The notes under the pieces: model-generated
What the model was told of the DNA's origin: nothing
Seen by the model: only the letters and a program-made list of their open reading frames with translations
The model's database searches: none
Source of the DNA: Chrysochromulina parva
Lineage: Eukaryota; Haptophyta; Prymnesiales; Chrysochromulinaceae
Assembly: GCA_002887195.1 (NCBI GenBank)
Contig: PJAB01000596.1
Coordinates: 1-23,309 of the forward strand
Length of the DNA stretch: 23,309 bases
Direction of reading: 5' to 3'
Made by a program: the position numbers and the translations under genes
Part shown: piece after piece, positions 16,274 through 23,309 of the stretch
How the letters are laid out: the number at the start of each line of letters is the position of its first letter
How positions within the stretch are numbered: the stretch's first letter is position 1

Positions 16274-17819
16274 ATGCGAATGGGGTCGTCAATGTTTCAC
16301 GTTGTACTTGCGCAGTGTGCGGTCGCCGTGCACGGTGCGCGCGCGCCGATTCGAACCTGGGACAGCGGCCAGTGGAGTGGAAAGCAGCCGCGGGCGCAGG
16401 ACGAGGCGGCGCCGGTTCGCACGGCCGGTCGCAGCCGAGCGGCAAAGCGTTCCGCATTCTATGACGCGCTGCGCGCATACAATGATCACTTCGTACCATT
16501 GATCACGTCCGAGTGGAAGGCTGAGCAGTTAGCCATCACGACGCAGATCCAGCAGTGGCCGCGTTCGAGGCTCCTGTCCGAAGGCCTGCTTCTCGCCGGA
16601 CTTGAGGCGCGCCGGCTCAGCCGAGACTTTTACGGCGAGCCGATCATACAGCTCTCGCTGCGATCGACCGGCGGCCCAGAGAGCGCCGCGCCACCGCTGC
16701 CGTTTCATCGCTTTGCCGTGGGCGACGTCGTGACGCTCTGCGACGGCGACGAGCCTGCGCTGCCGCCGTCGCTGACGGGCTTCGATGCTCGCAACAATGC
16801 GGCCGAGGCCAAGGGCGAGGCTGGCGCCGCCACCGAGGGCGTCGTGCTGCAGCGCACGAGCACGCAGCTGCTGATCGTGTCGCGCGCCGTACCTGAGGCG
16901 CTTCTGCCGCGTGCAGCCCCTGCCGATGGGCGAGCTGTGCCCCGTGGCGGGCGCGGTCGGGCCTTCCCGTTCTGCCTGAGCCTCGGTGCATCGGCCGTCC
17001 CTTACGAGAGATGCCGTGCCGCGCTCGACGCGCTCTGCGAGCCGGACGCGTCGGAGGCGCTGCTGTGCCCCGAGCTTCGCCGGCTGATCGCATGCTCCGA
17101 CGGGTGTGGCACCGCCGGGGCAGGCGGGGACGGCTCAGAGCTCCTGGGCCGCGATGATCTCGCCGCCATCTCGGCTACGGCGCCGAGTTTCGTCGGGTTC
17201 GGTGCGGAGGCCGGCGGGGCGGCGGCCGCTCGCGCCGCGGCCAAGGTGGCGCTCCGGCAGCCGGAGATGGCGGCTCTGCTCGCACGGCTCAACCCGGCGC
17301 AGTCGCAAGTCATCCGTACGGCACTCGCTCGCCGTCTCACATTGATCCAGGGTCCGCCGGGCACTGGCAAGACGCGCACGGCGTGCGCCCTCCTCGCCGC
17401 GGCCGTTGAGCTTCACGCCGCTCTCGAGACGACACCCAATGGCGGCGGCGGCAGCCCGGTGCTTGCGGTGGCGAGCTCCAACGTGGCGGCCGACGAGCTG
17501 CTCGCCGGCCTGATGGCGCTCGGCCTCAGGGTTGTGCGCGTCGGTCAGCCCGCGAGCGTGCGAGAATCGCTTCGGAATGCAACCCTCGATGCGCGCCTTG
17601 AGCGCTCTCCTGCCGTGCTGGCGGCGCGTGAGGCTCTCGCCGCAGCGCAGGGGCGCGGCAACCCGACGGACGTGGCGGCCGCGTTCAACGCGATGCGCCG
17701 CGTGGAGACAGCCCTCGCCGTGCGCGCGCTCTTGGGCGCCCAGGTCGTCGTCGCGTCGTGCGTCGGCGCCGGGCGCATAGTCGAATTAGTAACGGCCAGC
17801 GCGAGCACGGCCGCCGGCG

Positions 17820-17861
<42 letters not shown>

Positions 17862-19123
17862 GCAGAGGCGGCAGAGGCGGCGGCGGCGGCACTGGCGCTC
17901 GCGGCGGCGGTGTTGTGCGTGGCGGGGCGCGCGGCCGCGGCCGCGCCCGTGGCAGTGCGCGCGGTGGCCGCGGAAGCGCCCGTTCCGAGGCTCTCGCGCC
18001 CACGGTGCTGGCCGCCGAGTCTGCCCCGCCCGCGCCGCCGCTGCGCTTCCGCTCCGTGCTGATCGACGAGGCGACGCAGTCCACCGAGCCGGCTAGTCTC
18101 GTGCCACTCCTCTACGGGGCTTCGCAGCTCTTCCTAGTTGGCGACTCTCAGCAGCTACCTCCGACGGTGACCGATGTCGGCGCGGCGCGCGCCGGGCTCG
18201 CCACCTCGCTCTTCGAGCGGCTCCAGCGCTGCGGGCTCGAGCCGCTGCTCCTCGACACACAGTACCGCATGCATCCGGCCATCGCCGCGTTCCCGTCGGC
18301 CCAGTTTTACGCCAACCGGCTCATCTCCGCGGTCTCCCCCGAGGATCGCCCCCGCCCCGCTGGCCTCGCTTGGCCGAGCCCGCAGTCGCCCATCGCGTTC
18401 GTCAGCCTCGCAGGCGGCGAGCGGCGCAAGGTGCTCAGCGCGGTTGGCGAGGGGACGCTGCCCGAGGCCGCGGCCGCTCTTCCTCTCGGCTCTGAGGCCG
18501 AGGGCGAGGGAGCGGCCGAGGACGAGGATGGCAGTGAGGGCGGCAGCGGCGGTGAGGGCGGGGGCGGCAGTGAGGGCAGCGGCGCCAGCAGCGACGGCGC
18601 CACTTCGTACTCGAATGCTCGCGAGGCCTCAGCCATAGCGTCCATCGCTGCCTCGCTGCTCGCGAACGGCATGGCCGCGTGCGACATCGGCGTGCTCACG
18701 CCATACGCGGCGCAGGCGCTCGTCTTGCAGCAGGCGCTCGCGGCCATGGATGCAAAGGCGCGCCGAGGGCGGCCGCCCGAGCCGCCCGGGCCGCCGGGCT
18801 GCGCTGCCATTGAGGTGAGCTCGGTTGACGGCTTCCAGGGGCGCGAGAAGGAAGTGATCCTCTTTTCGGCCGTGCGATCGAATGCAGCGCGTCGCGTCGG
18901 CTTTCTTTCGGACGCGCGCCGGCTCAACGTGGCGCTCACGCGCGCGCGGAGCGGCCTCGTGCTCGTCGGCGACGACGCGACCCTCGGCGCCGACCCCAAC
19001 TGGCGCGCCTACTTGAGCTTCCTGCGTCGGCGCGGCTGTGTCGTGCGCTCGGTGGAGGAGCTGTTGCAGCTGCCGGACGGGGGCGGGGCCTCTGAGAATA
19101 CTGAGATACAGATTGAGGAATGA
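16274..19123 (+). CDS. UPF1-like superfamily 1 helicase with RGG insertion
   Basis: The protein has 949 residues from ATG 16274. It carries the full SF1 set: Q-motif LNPAQSQVIRTAL, motif I GPPGTGKT at 360, Ia VASSNVAADELL, II DEAT at 598, III GDSQQLPP at 623, IV QYRMHP at 663, V DGFQGREKEV at 852 and VI NVALTRAR at 885. This is the UPF1/IGHMBP2/senataxin group, ATP-driven 5'-3' RNA or DNA unwinding. A Gly/Arg-rich (RGG) segment of about 50 residues lies before motif II and an acidic Gly/Ser loop lies between IV and V; both are probably disordered. No CH zinc domain of true UPF1 is seen. The N-terminus (MFHVVLAQCAVAVHGARAP) resembles a signal or transit sequence, so an organellar form is possible. 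The open frame extends further upstream but there it is antisense to the glycosyltransferase. ATGs at 16166, 16280 and 16292 are alternatives. Confidence 0.88.
17818..17985 (+). repeat. GGC repeat encoding poly-Gly and RGG box
   Basis: A run of about 14 GGC/GGT codons is followed by RGGRGGGGG and RGRGRARGSARGGRG. It is in frame inside the helicase before motif II. It is a likely site of length variation. Confidence 0.8.
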
Positions 19124-19622
19124 ACCATTGCACCAAGGAGAGCCTCGCGGACACCTGTGAAGACTCGATGTGAAGACGACAGGAATGTGAAGACGACAGG
19201 CACCCCGGCACCGTACTGCGTCTCCTATGAGGCACTAGTTCAAGGCACTAGGTTCACCGAGTAGAACGAGTACCGTACTTCGGTACCGGTAGCGGTGAAC
19301 CGGTACAGGCTACTCTCTACTGCTTAGTACTGTATACCCGAACCTGCCTGGCGCCACAGCGGGCGCGGCAATGGGGCGCGGGTCGCGGGTGCCTTCATCC
19401 CCATGGGCCGCATGGCGATGGCCCTTCATCACACACACCTCACACATCCTTGGGAGCGGGAGGGGCCGGGTCGGGTTCGCGGAGCGCGGTCTCTCTTACA
19501 TGTATATCTGAGTCGGGCTCCGCCGTTGACCGGAAACGAGGCGCCGAATTGAGCGCCCAGGATGGCGCCCGGAGTTTTGGACCCTTGCGAATTCATTTAG
19601 GGCGACCTGTCGCGCCAGCTTC
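19124..19622. other. intergenic region with short repeats and palindromes
   Basis: It follows the helicase stop and precedes the WW-domain gene on the same strand. A 16-nt direct repeat (ATGTGAAGACGACAGG) occurs at 19168 and 19185. A hairpin with stem GTACCG/CGGTAC lies at 19270-19286, and the palindrome ACCGGT follows at 19285 and 19299. The frame of the next gene is open back to 19530, so an upstream exon or longer 5' end is not excluded. No gene is seen. Confidence 0.45.
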
Positions 19623-22600
19623 ATGCCGCCCATAGCTCGAGCGGGCGCTCGCGCGACGGCTGGACCCGGTCTGAACATCAATAAGATAGTCCAGCGATTA
19701 AAGCAACCAGAGGAGCGTAACCCGGCTCCAAGCGATCGGCCTAGCGATGGGCTGGCCTCCAATAAGGGCTCCAAGCGATCCGATCGAGTAACGAGGGAGT
19801 TCCAGATCGAGGGAGCACCAGCGACGGAGGCACCACCGCTGACCTCACACCGCAAAAAGCAGACTCCTGCAGCGGAAAATGGTGGCGTCGTTGATTGGGC
19901 GCGGGTTTTGGGCATGAAGCAAGAAAGGCCAAACAGCGTGAAGGGCAAGAAGGGCAAGGGCAAACCGGATGTTGTAGGCGCCTTCAAGAAGGCGCTGCCA
20001 TCGGGCTCGTCGAGAGCCAAGGGCTCGAAGCGCTCGCAGCCTTCACAACGCAGCCGACGCACCGGCAGCCCGATGAACGACGAGGAGGAGGCGGAGAGCG
20101 GAGAGGAGGAGGCGGCGCCCTCATCCGAGCCGCCGACCACTGCGGAGTCGTCAGACGCGGCTGGCGCGCCAGATGCAATGTCCCTCGGCGCGATCATCGA
20201 GGAGGACGAGGTTGCAGCTGCTGCCGAGGCGCCGAGCGCAGCAGCGGCACCGGCTGCCGTCGTGGAGGCGGCTGCCGCGGCGCCCGAGCATGTCCAGGAT
20301 CCAGAGGACCTGACTTGTGTGTATACGGCGCCCTCCGTGTTCGTGCTGGATTTCACCACAGCGGCCGCGGGCTGTTATCAGATCAACGGGTGGGGCGCGC
20401 GGTTCACACCGCCCTTTGTCGAGCAGGCCCAACGAGGGGACGTGTACGAGCTGCTCGTGGGAGACGTGGCCCTGGGACGCTTCCAATACGCACCAGTGGC
20501 TGAGATGGCCAAGCCTGAAGACGGGTTCGTCAATGCGGACGGGCGCCTCCGAGTGAGCTCCCGCAACATGGGCGGAGAGACCGTTCACATGAAGGTGGGC
20601 ACGGCCACCGTCACACTGCGGCTGGACGTCGCCCTCAGCCCTCCACGGGTCGATCCATCATCGGTCGCGCCTGCTCAGTCGCCTGTCGAACTTCGAGAGG
20701 AAGTCGACGCATTGCCGTTGGGATCACACCGCACCGAGCCGTTATCCAGGTCGCCCATGAGCAATCACACCAAGCCCAGAGCATCGTCCACGCTGAGCAG
20801 AACGATCGATGTAAGCTTCAAGAAAGGTGCCCTCCCGTCAGGCGGGGGCTCTTCCGCCAATAGCCTTCGACTCTCTCAGCTATCGCAGCGATCGCAGGGA
20901 TCCCAGCCATCGCAGCGTGCCTCAAAAGAGGAGCCGATGTCTTCACAGCGCTCGCAACGCTCGCAACGCTCGCAGCGCGAGGCCATTGGGAGTAGCGCCA
21001 GGCCCAAGGGGAAGCTGACCAAAAAGAGCCGACCCAAAAAAGAGTCGAGAGAGTCAAGAGACTCGTTTCACCCGAGGGTGATGGAGGCTCCGGACGCGGG
21101 AGATCCCAGGGGAGATGATGAGCTGGCCGTACCCTGGTACGTGTCGTCCCCCGGAGTCTACGAGGGTGCTGAGGATGGCGAGGGCGATGGGTGCGAGGAT
21201 GGCCCTGACTGGGCGCTTGGCATTGAGGAAGAGGTCCCCTCACCGCGTGCCTCGGTGGTAGCTATGGTGACAACACCCCTTGCGGGCATGGCCGCGGCGA
21301 TGGCGAATGCGGTGGGCACCGCGATCAGCGCGCTCATGGCGCCGACACAGGAGGAAATGGGCGCGAGCAATGGCGAGGCGGCCGCAAGTGGTAGCGGGCC
21401 GATGATGGAGCCTGTGGATTCGTCAACGGCTCCGGATGGTAGCGGGCCGACGATGGAGCCTGTGGATTCGTCCACGGTTCCGGATGGTAGCGGGCCGACG
21501 ATGGAGCCTGTGGATTCGACAGCCGACGGAGCCGCTCTGGCAGCCGACGGAGTCGCTCTGAACGTCGAGGCGTCGTCCATGCTACCAACGGGCTGGTTCG
21601 AGTTTACGGACCTAGCGAGTGGCTTGCCGTACTTTTTGGATGCAGACGGGCAGGTGACTTGGGACGACCCGCGCACGTCCATGCTGCCAACGGGCTGGTT
21701 CGAGTTCAAGGACCTAGCGAGTGGCTTGCCGTACTTTATGGATGCAGACGGGCAGGTGACTTGGGATGACCCGCGCACCATCGGCGTTGAGACGAAGCCT
21801 GCAGACGCATCGGAGCCGGAGCCCAAGTACGTGCAAGGCGCCCAACTGCCGCTCGGGTGGCGACAATTTTTCGACTCAGCTACCGGCAGGCCATACTTTG
21901 TGGATGCGGAAGGCCTAACGACGTGGGACGACCCCCGCACCCTCGCCGTTGAAGGTGAGGGTCTTGAGGCACCCGCGCCTCGAGCAGCGGCACCCTCGAA
22001 GGCCAGCGCGGAAGCCAAGGCAGCGGCAGACAAGGTCGCCGCCGACAAGATCGCCGCCGATAAGGCTGCAGCGGAAGCAGCAGCGGCAGCGGAAGCAGCA
22101 GCGGCAGCGGAAGCAGCAGCGGCAGCGGAAGCAGCAGCGGCAGCGGAAGCAGCGGCGGCAGCGGAGGCAGCGGAGCTCGAGGCGTTCATGGCCGACCCAG
22201 TAGCATTCTTGGCCGCGGCAACAGCCGCAGCTGAGGCCGAGGCGGCAGCAGTGGCAACAGCCGCAGCCGAGGCCGAGGCGGCAGCAGTGGCAACAGCCGC
22301 AGCCGAGGCCGAGGCGGCAGCAGCGGAGCCGGAGCCTATAGCTTATGTGGCACTCGGTTGGTCTTCCGAACCTGTAGCCGAGGCCGAGCCAGCAGCAGAG
22401 CCGGAACCCGCAGCCGAGGCCGAGGCGGCAGCAGCGGAGCCGGAGCCTATAGCTTATGTGGCACTCGGCTGGTCTTCCGAACCTGTAGCCGAGGCCGAGC
22501 CAGCAGCAGAGCCGGAACCCGCAGCCGAGGCCGAGGCGGCAGTGGAGCCAGAGCCTGCACCGGAGGAGCTCCACGAGAAGCAGAAGAAGGAAGAGATTGA

Positions 22601-23309
22601 GACGGAAGAGCAGGGCGCAGCGGCAACCAAGCTGCAGGCTGTGCACCGCGGTCGGTGCGATCGCCAATTGCTCCGCGAGCAGGCTGACGCGGCGACTAAG
22701 CTGCAAGCCGTGCATCGTGGCAAGTCAGCTCGCCGCAACGGTGTTGCGCGATCTGCATCGCAGCCGGAGCCCACACGGTTGATCGCTGATAGAGTTCGCA
22801 AGCTCTTTGACGCTATAGATATGGACGGTAGCGGCACGATCGACCGCCTCGAGCTCGCCATCAAGCTCAAGAGGGACGCCGAGTTGGAAGGGATTCTCGG
22901 TCTGGCCGACGCCAAGGGTTTCCAAGGCGTGGTCCAGCTGCTTCGTCAACTGGAAGAAGATCGCCTGCTCGATTTGGACGGCGATACCAAGATCTCATTT
23001 GCGGAGTTTGAGCGCGCCGTGTCCGACGCGGCGAAGGCCGACCGACAGCTGGTGCTCAAGGCGGTGAGCAGTCTTGCGGAGGCCACCGACGCAGCAGGAT
23101 CTGCAGCTGATGCCAAGCGTGCAGATGACGCCGGGTCCGCACTACGAGTTGCAGCAGGGCCGGTGCCTGCGATGGAGGAGCTTCCGTCTCCCGATGTCAA
23201 CGAGCGACGACGCAGGACGCCGCTACTCGACACGGAGTATGTGAGCGAGTACCTGCCGCCGCCTCAGGATGAGATCAGCCCGCCGCCGCGGGCACCTCCG
23301 TCACCCGAT
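19623..23309 (+). CDS. WW / IQ / EF-hand multidomain protein, 3' end missing
   Basis: 1229 codons are open from ATG 19623 to the window end, with no stop. In order: a basic Ser-rich N-terminus; an Ala/Glu-rich stretch; a beta-rich block at about 231-340 (TCVYTAPSVFVLDF, GCYQINGWGARFTPPF) of unknown family; Ser-Gln-Arg repeats; three WW domains at about 654-685, 688-719 and 742-773 (LPTGW to WDDPRT, with both Trp and the YF pair); a long Ala/Glu helix; two IQ motifs at about 1000 and 1023 (AATKLQAVHRG); and two EF-hand loops at 1066-1077 (DMDGSGTIDRLE) and 1117-1128 (DLDGDTKISFAE). WW domains bind Pro-rich peptides, IQ motifs bind calmodulin and EF-hands bind calcium, so a calcium-regulated scaffold is inferred. 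The frame is open back to 19530, so the start may move if an upstream exon exists. Confidence 0.8.
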   Translation, partial: MPPIARAGARATAGPGLNINKIVQRLKQPEERNPAPSDRPSDGLASNKGSKRSDRVTREFQIEGAPATEAPPLTSHRKKQTPAAENGGVVDWARVLGMKQERPNSVKGKKGKGKPDVVGAFKKALPSGSSRAKGSKRSQPSQRSRRTGSPMNDEEEAESGEEEAAPSSEPPTTAESSDAAGAPDAMSLGAIIEEDEVAAAAEAPSAAAAPAAVVEAAAAAPEHVQDPEDLTCVYTAPSVFVLDFTTAAAGCYQINGWGARFTPPFVEQAQRGDVYELLVGDVALGRFQYAPVAEMAKPEDGFVNADGRLRVSSRNMGGETVHMKVGTATVTLRLDVALSPPRVDPSSVAPAQSPVELREEVDALPLGSHRTEPLSRSPMSNHTKPRASSTLSRTIDVSFKKGALPSGGGSSANSLRLSQLSQRSQGSQPSQRASKEEPMSSQRSQRSQRSQREAIGSSARPKGKLTKKSRPKKESRESRDSFHPRVMEAPDAGDPRGDDELAVPWYVSSPGVYEGAEDGEGDGCEDGPDWALGIEEEVPSPRASVVAMVTTPLAGMAAAMANAVGTAISALMAPTQEEMGASNGEAAASGSGPMMEPVDSSTAPDGSGPTMEPVDSSTVPDGSGPTMEPVDSTADGAALAADGVALNVEASSMLPTGWFEFTDLASGLPYFLDADGQVTWDDPRTSMLPTGWFEFKDLASGLPYFMDADGQVTWDDPRTIGVETKPADASEPEPKYVQGAQLPLGWRQFFDSATGRPYFVDAEGLTTWDDPRTLAVEGEGLEAPAPRAAAPSKASAEAKAAADKVAADKIAADKAAAEAAAAAEAAAAAEAAAAAEAAAAAEAAAAAEAAELEAFMADPVAFLAAATAAAEAEAAAVATAAAEAEAAAVATAAAEAEAAAAEPEPIAYVALGWSSEPVAEAEPAAEPEPAAEAEAAAAEPEPIAYVALGWSSEPVAEAEPAAEPEPAAEAEAAVEPEPAPEELHEKQKKEEIETEEQGAAATKLQAVHRGRCDRQLLREQADAATKLQAVHRGKSARRNGVARSASQPEPTRLIADRVRKLFDAIDMDGSGTIDRLELAIKLKRDAELEGILGLADAKGFQGVVQLLRQLEEDRLLDLDGDTKISFAEFERAVSDAAKADRQLVLKAVSSLAEATDAAGSAADAKRADDAGSALRVAAGPVPAMEELPSPDVNERRRRTPLLDTEYVSEYLPPPQDEISPPPRAPPSPD
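21391..21534 (+). repeat. 48-nt tandem repeat, three copies
   Basis: The block GTAGCGGGCC begins at 21391, 21439 and 21487. Each unit encodes GSGPTMEPVDSSTAPD or a close variant. It sits just before WW domain 1. Confidence 0.85.
21582..21779 (+). repeat. tandem duplication of a WW domain
   Basis: WW1 and WW2 are almost identical at DNA level with a 102-nt period (CTACCAACGGGCTGG at 21582, CTGCCAACGGGCTGG at 21684). They differ in only a few codons (FT to FK, FL to FM). WW3 at 21846 is clearly older. Confidence 0.85.
22050..22335 (+). repeat. Ala/Glu-coding tandem repeats
   Basis: GCAGCGGCAGCGGAA-type 15-18 nt units encode AAAAE. They are followed by 39-nt units encoding ATAAAEAEAAAV. The run should form a long single helix after the WW domains. 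Confidence 0.75.
22332..22553 (+). repeat. 111-nt tandem repeat, two copies
   Basis: The word GAGCCTATAGCTTATGTGGC recurs with a 111-nt period (22332 and 22443). Each unit encodes EPIAYVALGWSSEPVAE and then an Ala/Glu/Pro stretch. The ALGW core is reminiscent of a WW start (LPxGW), but no second Trp follows. Confidence 0.8.

Noticed and set aside
16348..16360. GATTCGAACCTGG, resembling a tRNA T-arm on the minus strand
   Set aside because: No matching acceptor stem, D-arm or anticodon arm can be built, and it lies inside the helicase coding frame.
19895..20503. 202-codon plus-strand frame rich in Gly and Arg
   Set aside because: It is a shifted frame of the WW-protein gene and has no start context or domain.
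21158..22189. 343-codon minus-strand frame with Ser/Ala repeats
   Set aside because: It is the complement of the WW domains and Ala/Glu repeats, which are clearly coding on the plus strand.

Overview
The window is nuclear DNA from a GC-rich eukaryotic microalga. The best fit is an alga with a red-lineage secondary plastid, such as a haptophyte. This is inferred from spliceosomal introns with GTGCG-type donors, from two proteins with a signal-peptide-like N-terminus followed by a basic stretch (the bipartite plastid presequence pattern), from very Ala/Gln/Glu-rich proteins, and from genes packed 100-1200 bp apart on both strands. Species cannot be fixed from the sequence alone.

Layout. 1-129 is the 3' end of a + strand gene. 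1297-3142 (+) is a three-exon gene for a predicted type I membrane protein with six Cys-rich C-x2-W-C modules. 3937-5616 (-) encodes a plastid-type protein with a LON substrate-binding domain and no protease. 6164-12029 (+) encodes a 1723-residue coiled-coil/poly-Gln protein in six exons. 12569-13462 (-) is an unknown, probably plastid-targeted protein. 13700-14692 (-) is a putatively N-myristoylated leucine-rich-repeat protein. 14923-16110 (-) is a GT8-like glycosyltransferase of the secretory pathway. 16274-19123 (+) is an SF1 UPF1-like helicase. 19623 to the window end (+) is an incomplete WW/IQ/EF-hand protein.

The main discovery candidate lies in the coiled-coil gene. All five of its introns are built from one short repeat family. 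Each unit has a roughly 24-33 nt lead beginning with GTG(C) at the donor, followed by a 40-41 nt core that begins CTGAT, ends ATCAG and supplies the acceptor. In most introns the lead is a copy of the exon sequence that follows the intron. Units are stacked two or three deep in three introns, and one unit found in intron 5 carries sequence that belongs to the start of exon 4. Removing the introns restores one continuous frame through three frame changes. This resembles introner elements (introns that multiply as mobile units), here with unusually long flanking duplications and a very small core.

Other points of interest are a (GTCAA)n/(TTGAC)n pentamer repeat upstream of five of the genes, two introns that split the same Cys codon of the Cys module, and an RGG-rich insertion in the helicase. 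The genes do not form an obvious pathway.
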